From Streptomyces malaysiensis subsp. samsunensis (GTDB lineage Bacteria > Actinomycetota > Actinomycetes > Streptomycetales > Streptomycetaceae): 64,000 nt of DNA. The DNA is taken from positions 107,423-171,422 of the forward strand of contig NZ_JANIIC010000014.1 in the NCBI RefSeq assembly GCF_024519315.1. The letters run 5' to 3'. The position numbers and the translations under genes were made by a program. Positions 27,216-37,498 of the stretch are shown piece by piece. Below the pieces are notes generated by a model. It searched no databases, was not told where the DNA came from, and saw only the letters and a program-made list of their open reading frames with translations. Positions within the stretch are counted from its first letter, which is position 1. Every line of letters starts with the position of its first letter.

Positions 27216-27878
27216 GTGGCAACGCCCCCTAGCGGATATCCGTACGCCCACGGGCAGCCGTCCGAGCCGCGCGGAGAGGGTCCAGTGAAGCGCTTCAACT
27301 TCCCCTCCGCACCCAGCCGCCAGGCCCGCTCCCCACAGCAGCCGGAGCCACAGCGGGAGCAGCAGCCCCCGCGGCGGCAGCCGCAGCGGCCCCAGCAACA
27401 GCCGTACACGCCCTCCTACGCGCCTCAGGGGCCGTCGGAGGGGTCTTGGTACGACGCGCCTCCCGCGCCGCGTATCGAGCCCGTACAGCCGCCTGCGCGC
27501 CCCGCTCCGGAAACTTCCTCCCCCGCGGGCAGCACTCATAACCCTCTGGTGCGCCCGTACGCCATGACTGGGGGCCGAACCCGGCCCCGGTACCAGCTCG
27601 CCATCGAGGCGCTGGTGCACACCACGGCCGAACCCGCTCAGCTCCAGGGCCAGCTGCCCGAGCACCAGCGGATCTGCCAACTGTGCCGCGAGATCAAGTC
27701 GGTCGCCGAGATCTCCGCACTGCTCACCATTCCGCTCGGCGTAGCCCGCATCCTCGTAGCCGACCTGGCCGAGGCGGGGCTCGTCGCCATTCATCAGCCC
27801 GGCGGTGACGAATCCGCCGGCGGTCAGCCTGACGTGACACTGCTCGAAAGGGTGCTCAGTGGACTTCGCAAGCTCTAG
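27216..27878 (+). CDS. cvnC: DUF742 protein CvnC (second copy)
   Basis: A 220-residue protein. The N-terminal 110 residues are a long disordered Pro/Gln/Arg-rich extension not present in the first copy. The DUF742 domain follows (LVRPYAMTGGRTRPRYQLAIEALV, CREIKSVAEISALLTIPLGVARILVADLAEAGLVAIHQPG). The GTG at 27216 is chosen because of a GGAGGAG site just upstream. It ends inside cvnD with a 20-base overlap identical to that of the first conservon. Confidence 0.92.
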   Translation: MATPPSGYPYAHGQPSEPRGEGPVKRFNFPSAPSRQARSPQQPEPQREQQPPRRQPQRPQQQPYTPSYAPQGPSEGSWYDAPPAPRIEPVQPPARPAPETSSPAGSTHNPLVRPYAMTGGRTRPRYQLAIEALVHTTAEPAQLQGQLPEHQRICQLCREIKSVAEISALLTIPLGVARILVADLAEAGLVAIHQPGGDESAGGQPDVTLLERVLSGLRKL

Positions 27879-28437
27879 CGGTGCAGCCCGCTCCACCACC
27901 TCCGCGAAAATCGTGGTGGCGGGCGGCTTCGGCGTGGGCAAGACCACGTTCGTCGGCGCGGTCTCGGAGATCAACCCGCTGCGCACCGAAGCCGTGATGA
28001 CCTCCGCCTCGGCGGGGATCGACGATCTCACCCACGCACCGGACAAGACCACCACCACGGTGGCGATGGACTTCGGCCGCATCACGCTGGACCAGGACCT
28101 GATCCTGTACCTGTTCGGTACGCCGGGCCAGGACCGCTTCTGGTTCATGTGGGACGACCTGGTCCGTGGTGCCATCGGCGCGGTCGTCCTGGTGGACACC
28201 CGCCGGCTCGCCGACTGCTTCCCGGCGGTCGACTACTTCGAGAACTCCGGACTGCCCTTCGTCATCGCCCTCAACGGCTTCGACGGACACCAGCCCTACA
28301 ACCCCGAAGAGGTCCGCGAGGCACTCCAGATCGGCCCCGACGCGCCGATCATCACCACCGACGCCCGCCACCGCAGCGAGGCCAAGAGCGCGCTGATCAC
28401 GCTGGTCGAGCACGCGCTGATGGCCCGGCTGCGGTAG
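27859..28437 (+). CDS. cvnD: Conservon small GTPase CvnD (second copy)
   Basis: A 192-residue GTPase very close to the first CvnD: P-loop GGFGVGKTTFVGAVSEI, FGTPGQDRFWFMWDDLVRGAIGAVVLVDTRRLADCFPAVDYFENSGLPFVIALNGF. Differences cluster at the N terminus (GAARSTTS) and a few loops. With identical CvnB and near-identical CvnD, crosstalk between the two conservons is likely. Confidence 0.93.
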   Translation: MDFASSSGAARSTTSAKIVVAGGFGVGKTTFVGAVSEINPLRTEAVMTSASAGIDDLTHAPDKTTTTVAMDFGRITLDQDLILYLFGTPGQDRFWFMWDDLVRGAIGAVVLVDTRRLADCFPAVDYFENSGLPFVIALNGFDGHQPYNPEEVREALQIGPDAPIITTDARHRSEAKSALITLVEHALMARLR

Positions 28438-28459
28438 CCGAGGTCGGCGGCAGAAGCCA

Positions 28460-28493
28460 AAATCCCCTGCTCTCCCAGGAGAACAGGGGATTT
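28460..28493 (+). terminator. Terminator after second conservon
   Basis: AAATCCCCTG pairs with CAGGGGATTT, with inner pairing of CTCTCC and GGAGA, directly after the second cvnD. The A/T flanks suit both strands. Confidence 0.88.
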
Positions 28494-28499
28494 GTGCGT

Positions 28500-28541
28500 T
28501 TCGGCGGGCGTCCGGCGCACTTCGGCGGGCGTCCGGCGCGC
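28500..28541. repeat. 21-bp tandem duplication
   Basis: Two copies in a row of TTCGGCGGGCGTCCGGCGCAC (the second ends GC), in the gap between the conservon and accE. Confidence 0.8.
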
Positions 28542-28615
28542 TCAAGCGCTCGGCGCGGGGCCGTGGCCACCGGGCGGTGTGCGGCCGTCCGGGGGCGGCG
28601 GGGCGCCGGGGGCGC

Positions 28616-28855
28616 TCAGCCCTGCCAGCTGTGCGGCGCGCTGAACGCCGGGCGGCGCTCCAGACGGCGCCAGCGGGCGGCGCTGCGGCTCGGGCGGGTG
28701 GAGCCGGCCGTCCGGTGGGTGCCGGCGGCCGCGCGGGCGAGCAGCACCGCGGTGACCGCGGCGAGCTCCTCGGCGTCGGCGTGGCCCTTCTCGACCCGGA
28801 CCAGGGTGGCCGTCGCCGCGGCGGCGGGATCGGCGATATCGCTGGGTGTGCTCAC
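28616..28855 (-). CDS. accE: Acyl-CoA carboxylase epsilon subunit
   Basis: A 79-residue protein with the small epsilon-subunit layout: VRVEKGHADAEELAAVTAVLLARAAA, a basic Arg/Ser linker, and a tryptophan-containing end (SAARWRRLERRPAFSAPHSWQG). Epsilon subunits bind and activate the beta subunit of actinobacterial acyl-CoA carboxylases. It lies 57 bases after accB on the same strand. Start GTG at 28855. Confidence 0.9.
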   Translation of the reverse strand: MSTPSDIADPAAAATATLVRVEKGHADAEELAAVTAVLLARAAAGTHRTAGSTRPSRSAARWRRLERRPAFSAPHSWQG

Positions 28856-28912
28856 GGTTGTCTCTTCTCCCTTGTCACGCGAGCGTCTCGCGCGAGGTCA
28901 TGAACTCAGGGA

Positions 28913-30496
28913 CTACTGCGGTGGGTTGCCGTGCTTACGGGACGGCAGGTCGGCGTGCTTGTCACGCAGCATCGCCAGGGACCGGATCAGGACCTCACGG
29001 GTTTCGGCCGGGTCGATCACATCGTCGACCAGCCCCCGCTCGGCCGCGTAGTACGGGTGCATCAGCTCGGACTTGTACTCCTTGACCATGCGGGCGCGCA
29101 TGGCCTCGGGGTCGTCGGCCCCGGCGATCTGACGGCGGAAGATCACATTGGCGGCGCCCTCGGCACCCATCACCGCGATCTCGTTGGTGGGCCAGGCGTA
29201 GGTCAGGTCGGCGCCGATGGACTGGGAGTCCATCACGATGTACGCGCCGCCGTACGCCTTGCGCAGGATGACGGAGATCCGCGGCACGGTGGCGTTGCAG
29301 TACGCGTACAGCATCTTGGCGCCGTGCCGGATGATCCCGCCGTGCTCCTGGTCCACACCGGGCAGGAAGCCGGGCACGTCGAGGAAGGTGACCAGCGGGA
29401 TGTTGAAGGCGTCGCACATCTGGATGAAGCGCGCGGACTTCTCCGACGCCTCGATGTCCAGCACCCCGGCCAGCGACTGCGGCTGGTTGGCGATGATGCC
29501 GACCACCTGGCCGTCGAGCCGGGTCAGCGCGCAGATGATGTTGGTCGCCCAGCGCTCGTGGACCTCGAGGTACTCGCCGTCGTCGACGATCTCCTCGATG
29601 ACCTTGCGCATGTCGTACGGCCGGTTGCCGTCGGCCGGGACGAGGTCGAGCAGCGAGTCGCCGCGCCGGGAGGCCGGGTCGTCGGACTCGACGGTCGGCG
29701 GGTTCTCGCGGTTGTTCTGCGGCAGCAGCGACAGGAGGTAGCGGACCTCCTCCAGGCAGCTCTCCTCGTCGTCGTAGGCGAAGTGGCACACGCCCGAGGT
29801 CTCGGCGTGCACATCCGCGCCGCCCAGTCCGTTCTGGCTGACCTTCTCGCCCGTCACCGCCTGGACCACATCGGGTCCGGTGATGAACATCTGAGAGGTC
29901 TCCCGGACCATGAAGACGAAGTCCGTCAGCGCCGGGGAGTACGCCGCGCCGCCCGCGCACGGGCCGAGCATCACGCTGATCTGGGGGATGACACCGGACG
30001 CCTTGGTGTTCCGCTGGAAGATGCCGCCGTATCCGGCGAGCGCCGAGACGCCCTCCTGGATACGGGCACCGGCGCCGTCGTTGAGGGACACCAGCGGCGC
30101 CCCGGCCGAGATGGCCATGTCCATGATCTTGTGGATCTTGGTCGCGTGGGCCTCCCCCAGCGCCCCGCCGAAGATCCTGAAATCGTGTGCGTAGACGAAC
30201 ACCGTCCGTCCGTGGACGGTCCCCCAGCCGGTGACGACACCGTCGGTGTAAGGCTTCTTGGCCTCGAGCCCGAACCCGGTCGCACGATGCCGCCGCAGCG
30301 GCTCCACCTCGTTGAAGGACCCCTCGTCAAGCAGCAGATCGATCCGCTCGCGAGCCGTCAGCTTCCCCTTGGCCTTCTGAGCCTCGGTCGCCCGCTCGCT
30401 CGGGCCACGCCGAGCCTGCTCGCGAATCGCGTGCAGCTCGGCGACGCGCCCGCGAACGTCACTCGCCTCAGCAGGCGCACCTTCGAGATTGGTCAT
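28913..30496 (-). CDS. accB: Acyl-CoA carboxylase beta (carboxyltransferase) subunit
   Basis: A 527-residue carboxyltransferase that moves CO2 from biotin to acetyl- or propionyl-CoA, giving malonyl- or methylmalonyl-CoA for fatty acid and polyketide synthesis. Typical motifs: GKLTARERIDLLLDEGSF, RTVFVYAHDFRIFGGALGEAHA, LNDGAGARIQEGV, GPCAGGAAYSPALTDFVFM, DVPGFLPGVDQEHGGIIRHGAKML, and AYGGAYIVMDS. The ATG at 30496 (MTNLEGAPAEASDVRGRV) is preferred over open upstream frame. It is paired with accE, as with the Streptomyces acetyl-CoA carboxylase genes. Confidence 0.95.
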   Translation of the reverse strand: MTNLEGAPAEASDVRGRVAELHAIREQARRGPSERATEAQKAKGKLTARERIDLLLDEGSFNEVEPLRRHRATGFGLEAKKPYTDGVVTGWGTVHGRTVFVYAHDFRIFGGALGEAHATKIHKIMDMAISAGAPLVSLNDGAGARIQEGVSALAGYGGIFQRNTKASGVIPQISVMLGPCAGGAAYSPALTDFVFMVRETSQMFITGPDVVQAVTGEKVSQNGLGGADVHAETSGVCHFAYDDEESCLEEVRYLLSLLPQNNRENPPTVESDDPASRRGDSLLDLVPADGNRPYDMRKVIEEIVDDGEYLEVHERWATNIICALTRLDGQVVGIIANQPQSLAGVLDIEASEKSARFIQMCDAFNIPLVTFLDVPGFLPGVDQEHGGIIRHGAKMLYAYCNATVPRISVILRKAYGGAYIVMDSQSIGADLTYAWPTNEIAVMGAEGAANVIFRRQIAGADDPEAMRARMVKEYKSELMHPYYAAERGLVDDVIDPAETREVLIRSLAMLRDKHADLPSRKHGNPPQ

Positions 30497-30874
30497 GCAA
30501 TGACGGTACGTTCCCAGGCCCCCGGAAACGCATGTCAATTCCCTACAACGTCAAGGGCGTTTTGGTGGGCAGGCGGAACAGAACTGGACAGCGGCTTTCC
30601 CACTACCTGGTGTCCCAAAGGACTATCGGCCCTGTCGGCACCCCACAAACCTCCAGGCCGCGACCGGGTGAGGGGCAGGCGCGACCACCCGGATGGGCGG
30701 CAGCCGCCGGAGCGGCCGTGCGGCCGGATCGGGCAACGGAGCACGTCGGCCGACGCTCCGCTCCCCGCACCTTACTCCGGCCGCCGCCGATACCGCACCA
30801 ACCGCATCCTCAGGAGCGTCGGGGCCATCGGGGCTGTCGGCGCCATCAGCGCTATCAGCCCTGTGGGGCCGAGG
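30497..30874. other. Gap between accB and cimA
   Basis: About 378 bases without a supported gene. The end of cimA is preceded, at about 30815-30870, by short imperfect repeats of GG(G/C)GCCATCAGCGCTATCAG type. The accB promoter must lie at about 30500-30600, where the DNA is less GC-rich. Confidence 0.45.
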
Positions 30875-32473
30875 TCACTCCTGGGGATCCACCCCGGCCC
30901 GCAGCAGCCCGTAGGCGTAGGCGTCGTCCAGGGCCTGCCAGGACGCGGCGATCACGTTCCCCCCGACGCCGACCGTCGACCACTCCCCCTGGCCGTCCGC
31001 GGTGGAGACCAGCACCCGGGTCGTGGACTCGGTGCCGTGTTTGCCTTCCAGGATGCGGACCTTGTAGTCCACCAGCTCCATCGTCGCCAGCTGCGGGTAG
31101 ATCCGCTCCAGCCCCACCCGCAGCGCCCGGTCCAGGGCGTTGACCGGGCCGTTGCCCTCGGCGGTGGCGACGATCCGCTCGCCCTTGGCCCACAGCTTCA
31201 CGGTGGCCTCGTTGGCATGGGTGCCGTCCGGGCGGTCCTCGACGATCGCCCGCCAGGACTCGACCCGGAAGTAGCGGCGGGGGCGGCCTTCGACCTCCTG
31301 GCGCAGCAGCAGCTCGAAGGAGGCGTCGGCGGCCTCGTAGGTGTAGCCCGCGAGCTCCCGCTCCTTGACCCGTTCGACGATCCGGCCCACCAGTGCCCGG
31401 TCGCCGCCGAGGTCGAAGCCCAGCTCCTTGCCCTTGAGCTCGATCGACGCCCGGCCGGCCATGTCGGAGACCAGCATCCGCATGGTGTTGCCGACCCGCT
31501 CGGGGTCGATGTGCTGGTACAGATCCGGGTCGACCTTGATCGCGGAGGCGTGCAGCCCGGCCTTGTGGGCGAAGGCGGAAACACCCACATAGGGCTGGTG
31601 AGTGGACGGCGTCAGATTGACGACCTCGGCGATCGCGTGCGAGATCCGGGTCATCTCCTCCAGGGCGCCCTCCGGCAGCACCCGGCGGCCGTACTTCAGC
31701 TCCAGGGCCGCGACGACCGGGAAGAGGTTGGCATTGCCCACCCGCTCGCCATAGCCGTTGGCCGTGCACTGGACGTGGGTGGCGCCCGCGTCCACGGCGG
31801 CGAGGGTGTTGGCGACCGCGCAGCCGGTGTCGTCCTGGGCGTGGATGCCCAGCCGGGCGCCGGTGTCGGCCAGCACGGTGCGGACCACCGCGTCGATCTG
31901 GCCGGGGAGCATGCCGCCGTTGGTGTCGCAGAGGATCACCACCTCGGCGCCCGCCTCATGGGCGGTGGCGACGACCTGCTTGGCGTAGGCGGGGTTGGCC
32001 CGGTAACCGTCGAAGAAGTGCTCGCAGTCGAGGAAGACCCGGCGGCCCTGGGACCGCAGATGGGCGACGGTCTCGCGGACCATCGCGAGGTTCTCCTCGA
32101 GCGTGGTGCGCAGGGCCAGGTCCACATGGCGGTCGTGGGACTTCGCCACCAGGGTGATCACCGGCGCCCCGGAGTCCAGCAACGCCTTGACCTGGGGGTC
32201 GTCCTCGGCGCGCACCCCCGCCTTACGGGTTGCGCCGAACGCCACCAACTGGGCGTTCCGGAAGTCGATCTCGGCGCGGGCCCGGGCGAAGAACTCCGTG
32301 TCGCGCGGGTTGGCGCCGGGCCAGCCGCCCTCGATGAAGCCCACGCCGAAGTCGTCCAGGTGACGGGCGATGGTCAGCTTGTCCGCGACCGTCAGGTTGA
32401 TGCCCTCGCGCTGCGCTCCGTCGCGGAGCGTGGTGTCGAAGACGTGGAAACCGTCGTCGGGCAGATCCTTCAT
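30875..32473 (-). CDS. cimA: Citramalate synthase
   Basis: A 532-residue DRE-TIM enzyme condensing pyruvate and acetyl-CoA to citramalate, an alternative route to 2-oxobutyrate and isoleucine. The N terminus has HVFDTTLRDGAQREGINLTVADKL, followed by GFIEGGWPGANPRD, CEHFFDGYRANP, LCDTNGGMLPGQ and HAQDDTGCAVANTLAAVDAG; the C-terminal third is the LeuA-type regulatory dimer domain. The GGWPG and HAQDDTGCA features and overall length fit CimA rather than LeuA. It sits among leucine/isoleucine genes (ilvE, leuB). Confidence 0.92.
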   Translation of the reverse strand: MKDLPDDGFHVFDTTLRDGAQREGINLTVADKLTIARHLDDFGVGFIEGGWPGANPRDTEFFARARAEIDFRNAQLVAFGATRKAGVRAEDDPQVKALLDSGAPVITLVAKSHDRHVDLALRTTLEENLAMVRETVAHLRSQGRRVFLDCEHFFDGYRANPAYAKQVVATAHEAGAEVVILCDTNGGMLPGQIDAVVRTVLADTGARLGIHAQDDTGCAVANTLAAVDAGATHVQCTANGYGERVGNANLFPVVAALELKYGRRVLPEGALEEMTRISHAIAEVVNLTPSTHQPYVGVSAFAHKAGLHASAIKVDPDLYQHIDPERVGNTMRMLVSDMAGRASIELKGKELGFDLGGDRALVGRIVERVKERELAGYTYEAADASFELLLRQEVEGRPRRYFRVESWRAIVEDRPDGTHANEATVKLWAKGERIVATAEGNGPVNALDRALRVGLERIYPQLATMELVDYKVRILEGKHGTESTTRVLVSTADGQGEWSTVGVGGNVIAASWQALDDAYAYGLLRAGVDPQE

Positions 32474-32797
32474 GGTTGGTCTGGCTCCTGTCGGATGGAT
32501 CTCGGTCTACCGGAATGTCCGGTTCCGCGCCCCTCCTATGATCCCTCACGCTTCGCGTCCGGTGGGATGGTCCGGAAAACGAAAAGACCCCTCGCGGGTG
32601 CGAGAGGTCTGCGCGCGGGTCTGGGGCACGGTGGCCGTCCCGTACCGGGTCGTACGGGCGGTCACTGCGGACCGGCGCGCCTGCTGCCAATAATCATGGC
32701 GAACGAGAGCACGGAGGCAGTGTGGCACATTCCGCCCCCGCGCTCCCATCCGTCTCAGGATGCGAACCGCCGGTGTCAATGAGGTGACGCCCGCGGA
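32474..32797. other. Gap between cimA and ilvE
   Basis: 324 bases holding the ilvE terminator (32585-32610) and, nearer cimA, its presumed promoter. A 28-codon plus-strand frame starting ATG at 32697 (MANESTEAVWHIPPPRS...) is too short to support. Confidence 0.5.
32585..32610 (-). terminator. ilvE terminator
   Basis: On the minus strand AGACCTCTCGC and GCGAGGGGTCT form a stem with one mismatch, followed by TTTCGTTTT. Oriented to end ilvE transcription before cimA. Confidence 0.8.
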
Positions 32798-33883
<1,086 letters not shown>

Positions 33884-33979
33884 GGCAGGTAGTCCTTCAC
33901 CTTCGGTTGTGGCGGACCGCGCTCACACCATCCTGCCCGTGGATCGGTACTAGGACGTCCAAGCTCTTCTTCACACAGC

Positions 33980-34012
33980 GGCCCCACCGGGGATTATCTC
34001 CTGGGTGGGGCC
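33980..34012 (-). terminator. Hairpin between leuB and ilvE
   Basis: GGCCCCACC pairs with GGTGGGGCC around a 15-base loop, about 75 bases after the leuB stop on the minus strand. It suggests that ilvE has its own promoter between 33884 and 33980. Confidence 0.7.
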
Positions 34013-34085
34013 GGGGAAGGAACGTTGTGAAACGCGCGGCCCAGGTCGATGGTCGCACCCAGCCGCGCGCTGGCACAGGCTGGGG

Positions 34086-35129
34086 TCAGCCGGATACTCG
34101 GGCGGCGAGCGCGTCGCCGATCTCGTCGGTGGTGCGCGGCGTGTCGCCGGTCCGCTCCGCGAGATCCTGTGCGACGGAGGTCTCGATACGGGCCGCCTCG
34201 GCCTCGTATCCCAGGTGCTGGAGCAGCAGGGCCACCGACAGGACGGTCGCCGTCGGGTCGGCCTTGCCGGTGCCCGCGATGTCCGGCGCGGAGCCGTGGA
34301 CCGGCTCGAACATCGACGGGAAGGCGCCGGAGGGGTTGATGTTGCCGCTCGCGGCGAGTCCGATGCCGCCGGTGACCGCGGCGGCGAGGTCGGTGAGGAT
34401 GTCACCGAAGAGGTTGTCGGTGACGATCACGTCGAACCGCTCGGGCTGGGTGACGAAGAAGATCGTCGCGGCGTCGACATGCAGATAGTCCGTGGTGACC
34501 TCGGGGTACTCCTGGCCGACCCGGTCGAAGATGTTCTTCCACAGGTGGCCGGCGTGCACCAGGACGTTGTTCTTGTGCACGAGGGTCAGCTTCTTGCGCG
34601 GCCGGGAGTCGGCACGCTCGTAGGCGTCCCGGACCACGCGCTCGACACCGTAGGCGGTGTTGACGCTGACCTCGGTGGCGACCTCGGCCGGGGTGCCGGT
34701 CCGCAGGCTGCCGCCGTTGCCCGTGTACGGGCCCTCGGTGCCCTCGCGGACGACCACGAAGTCGATGTCGGGGCGGCCGGCCAGCGGGGTCGGGGTGTTC
34801 GGGAAGAGCTTCGACGGACGCAGGTTGACGTAGTGGTCGAAGGCGAAGCGCAGCTTGAGCAGCAGCCCGCGCTCGAGCACGCCCGAGGGCACCGACGGGT
34901 CGCCGATGGCGCCGAGCAGGATCGCGTCGTGGTTCTTCAGCGACTCCAGGTCCGCGTCCGGCAGGGTCTCGCCGGTGGCGTGCCAGCGCCGGGCGCCGAG
35001 GTCGTAACTCCGGGTCTCCAGCTTCACGTCCTGCGGAAGGGCGGCGGAGAGGACCTTCAGGCCCTGGGCCACGACTTCCTGGCCGATACCGTCACCGGGG
35101 ATCACTGCGAGGCGAATGCTGCGAGACAT
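34086..35129 (-). CDS. leuB: 3-isopropylmalate dehydrogenase
   Basis: A 347-residue decarboxylating dehydrogenase of leucine biosynthesis. The N terminus has [18 protein letters not shown]; substrate and metal-binding parts include [54 protein letters not shown] and the NAD-binding [21 protein letters not shown]. It belongs functionally with leuCD elsewhere in the window. Start ATG at 35129. Confidence 0.97.
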   Translation of the reverse strand: MSRSIRLAVIPGDGIGQEVVAQGLKVLSAALPQDVKLETRSYDLGARRWHATGETLPDADLESLKNHDAILLGAIGDPSVPSGVLERGLLLKLRFAFDHYVNLRPSKLFPNTPTPLAGRPDIDFVVVREGTEGPYTGNGGSLRTGTPAEVATEVSVNTAYGVERVVRDAYERADSRPRKKLTLVHKNNVLVHAGHLWKNIFDRVGQEYPEVTTDYLHVDAATIFFVTQPERFDVIVTDNLFGDILTDLAAAVTGGIGLAASGNINPSGAFPSMFEPVHGSAPDIAGTGKADPTATVLSVALLLQHLGYEAEAARIETSVAQDLAERTGDTPRTTDEIGDALAARVSG

Positions 35130-35256
35130 ACCCGGACCCTACCGCTCGTCCCATGGATTGACATAGCCGTCCGCCATTCGGACAGCCGCCCAGCGGCAAT
35201 CATCCGTTCACCCCCTGTACGGTGCGCCGTTGACCGCCCGGGGGACATTCCGGTCC

Positions 35257-36846
35257 ATGGACACACCACGGTTCGGTATACCCGAGCGGCTCGCCCGGCG
35301 GATGACCCTGGCGGAGCAGCACGAGTATCTGCGTGACCGGCTCTCCCGCCGCCGGGTGCTGCGCGGGGGCGCCGCCGCGGCGGGCACGGTCGCGGGCGCG
35401 GGGCTGCTGGGCGGGGCGGCGTGCGCGGCCGACGCCAAGCCGGCGCCGGCCGCGACCCGGAGGCCGGGGCCGGGGGCAGCCACGGTGGACGGTGCGCGGG
35501 TCGCCCCGTTCGGCCGCCATCTGGCCTTCGGCGCCGATCCGCGGACCCAGATGCGGATCTCCTGGCAGGTGCCGTTCGCGGTGCGGAAGCCGTTTGTGCG
35601 GATCGGCACGAGCCCGCTGGAGCTCACCCGCAAGGTCGAGGCCGAGGTCCGCCATCTGCACACCCCGTCGCTGGGCGGCGAGCTGCCCGCGGTGGACCAG
35701 TTCTATCTGCACGCCGGGGTGGAGGGCCTGCGTCCCGGGGTCATCTATTACTACGGCGTCGGCCACGCGGACCGCGACCCGGCCGAACCGCGTCACTTCG
35801 CGTCCGTGGGCACCTTCCGCACCGCGCCGGAGCGGCCCGGGAAGTTCGTCTTCACCGCCTTCGGCGACCAGGGCGTGAGCTATGACGCACTCGCCAACGA
35901 CCAGCTGATCCTTGGCCAGAATCCGTCGTTCCATCTGCACGCCGGGGATCTGTGCTACGCGGACACCACCGGCCATGGGAAGAAGTCCGACCTGTACGAC
36001 GCCCGGGTCTGGGACTCCTTCCTCGCCCAGACCGACTCGGTCGCGGCGAGCGTGCCGTGGATGGTGACCACCGGCAATCACGACATGGAGGCGTGGTACT
36101 CCCCCGACGGCTACGGCGGCCAGCTGGCCCGCTGGTCGCTGCCGGACAACGGCCCGGACCCGCGCAAGGCGCCCGGCGTCTATTCGTTCGTCTACGGGAA
36201 CGTGGGCGTGATCGCCCTGGACGCCAATGACGTGTCGTACGAGATCCCCGTCAACAAGGGGTACACGGACGGCGCCCAGACCCGCTGGCTGGACCGGCGC
36301 CTGGGGCAGCTGCGCGACCGGCCCGGCATCGACTTCCTGGTGGTCTTCTTCCACCACTGCGCCTACTCCACGACCAGCGCCCACGCCTCGGACGGCGGAG
36401 TGCGCGACACCTGGGTGCCGCTGTTCGAGAAACACCAGGTGGACCTGGTCATCAACGGCCACAACCACGTCTACGAGCGGACCGACGCCATCCGGGGCGG
36501 CAAGGTCACCCGCCGGGTCCCGGTGGAGGGCGGCGCCGACGCGGTGCGCGACGGGATCGTCTATGTGACGGCGGGCGGGGCGGGCGCGAAGCTCTACGAG
36601 TTCCCGGTGCCCGACAGCTACGAGGGGCATGTCAAGGACCTCGACGAGGTGAAGAGCTACCACTGGACGGAGGACGGGGAGAAGAACCGGGCCGGCGTGG
36701 ACTGGTCCCGGGTCCGCTACACCGGCTTCTCCTTCCTCGCGGTGGAGGTGGAGCCGGGTCCCCGCCCCAGGCTGACGGTCACGGCCCTGGCGGAGTCGGG
36801 CGAGCGGGTGGACCGCTTCGAGGTCACCCGGCCCGGAGGTCAGTGA
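35257..36846 (+). CDS. Tat-exported purple-acid-phosphatase-like metallophosphoesterase
   Basis: A 529-residue secreted phosphatase. The N terminus has a twin-arginine signal (LSRRRVLRGGAAAAGTVAGAGLLGG) that ends in alanines near residue 60. A fibronectin-like region (DPRTQMRISWQVPF, GLRPGVIYYYGVG) is followed by the metal-binding catalytic domain: FGDQG, AGDLCYADTT, TTGNHDME, VVFFHHCAYS, INGHNHVYER. These match the dimetal purple acid phosphatase/metallophosphoesterase set. It probably releases phosphate from organic esters outside the cell. ATG 35257 is chosen; a TTG at 35230 is also in frame. Divergent from leuB. Confidence 0.9.
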   Translation: MDTPRFGIPERLARRMTLAEQHEYLRDRLSRRRVLRGGAAAAGTVAGAGLLGGAACAADAKPAPAATRRPGPGAATVDGARVAPFGRHLAFGADPRTQMRISWQVPFAVRKPFVRIGTSPLELTRKVEAEVRHLHTPSLGGELPAVDQFYLHAGVEGLRPGVIYYYGVGHADRDPAEPRHFASVGTFRTAPERPGKFVFTAFGDQGVSYDALANDQLILGQNPSFHLHAGDLCYADTTGHGKKSDLYDARVWDSFLAQTDSVAASVPWMVTTGNHDMEAWYSPDGYGGQLARWSLPDNGPDPRKAPGVYSFVYGNVGVIALDANDVSYEIPVNKGYTDGAQTRWLDRRLGQLRDRPGIDFLVVFFHHCAYSTTSAHASDGGVRDTWVPLFEKHQVDLVINGHNHVYERTDAIRGGKVTRRVPVEGGADAVRDGIVYVTAGGAGAKLYEFPVPDSYEGHVKDLDEVKSYHWTEDGEKNRAGVDWSRVRYTGFSFLAVEVEPGPRPRLTVTALAESGERVDRFEVTRPGGQ

Positions 36847-36962
36847 CCGGTCGCACCGCCGTTGTCCCTGCGGTCCAGGGCGCGCTGGAGCGCGGCGGCC
36901 GCCTTCTTGCGGTCCGTGTCGTCGGTCTTGCGGCGGATCCTGCGGACAGTCGTCTCGGCCAT
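36840..36962 (-). CDS. Small basic protein of unknown function
   Basis: A 40-residue protein (MAETTVRRIRRKTDDTDRKK, then AAAALQRALDRRDNGGATGH) starting at ATG 36962 with an AGGAGA site 7 bases upstream. Its end overlaps the phosphatase gene's stop by a few bases on the opposite strand. It is highly charged, likely one or two helices. The good ribosome site and Streptomyces-like third-position GC support it; I do not recognise a function. Confidence 0.6.
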   Translation of the reverse strand: MAETTVRRIRRKTDDTDRKKAAAALQRALDRRDNGGATGH

Positions 36963-37428
36963 GATCACATCTCCTCTGCTGAACCCCGGTGGACCGGGAG
37001 GAAGGAAAGCTTCCCGAGAAGGTGGCTGCCGGAAGGGGCGGGGGCCTGGGTGCGGCAGGGGTCACCTGCGCGATTGCACCGGCCGCTGCCGCCATCGCTG
37101 GATCCAGCGAGACGTTCGGCTTCCACAAAAGTAAGGCAGCGGAGCGTCAGTGTCTGCACAATTAGTCGGACGTCCTACTATCTGAGACGCGAACAGCGTG
37201 ACATCGGCCACTGACCCAGGGTGAGCACATTTCGGCGTCGCGCCGGTGATCGAGGCCGACCCCCGTCCGGCCTCGACCAACGGCGGCCGATCGCATCCGT
37301 GGGCCGTCCCGCGCCTGGTTACCCACGTAAACTGCGGTAAATAGTGCCTACTTGACTGGTTGACGCTAGCACCGCCGCGTATCGGGCGTCCACAGATTTC
37401 CCCCTACGCGCCCCCTGACAGCACCGTG
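36963..37428. other. Gene-free region with a palindrome, between the 40-residue gene and pruA
   Basis: No supported gene between 36963 and 37498. The part from about 37130 to 37390 is lower in GC and contains an 18-bp near-palindrome and TTGACT/TTGACG-like boxes at about 37350. It probably holds the promoter of the small basic gene. Confidence 0.5.
37163..37180. promoter_or_regulatory. Palindrome TAGTCGGACGTCCTACTA
   Basis: An 18-bp inverted repeat with one mismatched pair, centred on GGACGTCC, about 200 bases upstream of the small basic gene. It has the look of a regulator site, but no adjacent regulator gene is present. Confidence 0.45.
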
Positions 37429-37458
37429 CCCCCGGACCACACGAAAGCGGTCCGGGGG
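37429..37458 (-). terminator. pruA terminator
   Basis: CCCCCGGACC pairs with GGTCCGGGGG around ACACGAAAGC, about 40 bases after the pruA stop. Confidence 0.88.
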
Positions 37459-37498
37459 CGGGGTTGCGGGGCGTGCGGGACGGCCCCTTCGGGCGGGG

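Noticed and set aside
32697..32782. A 28-codon plus-strand frame (MANESTEAVWHIPPPRS...) between cimA and ilvE
   Set aside because: Too short, no clear ribosome site and no recognisable family; it overlaps likely promoter and terminator DNA.
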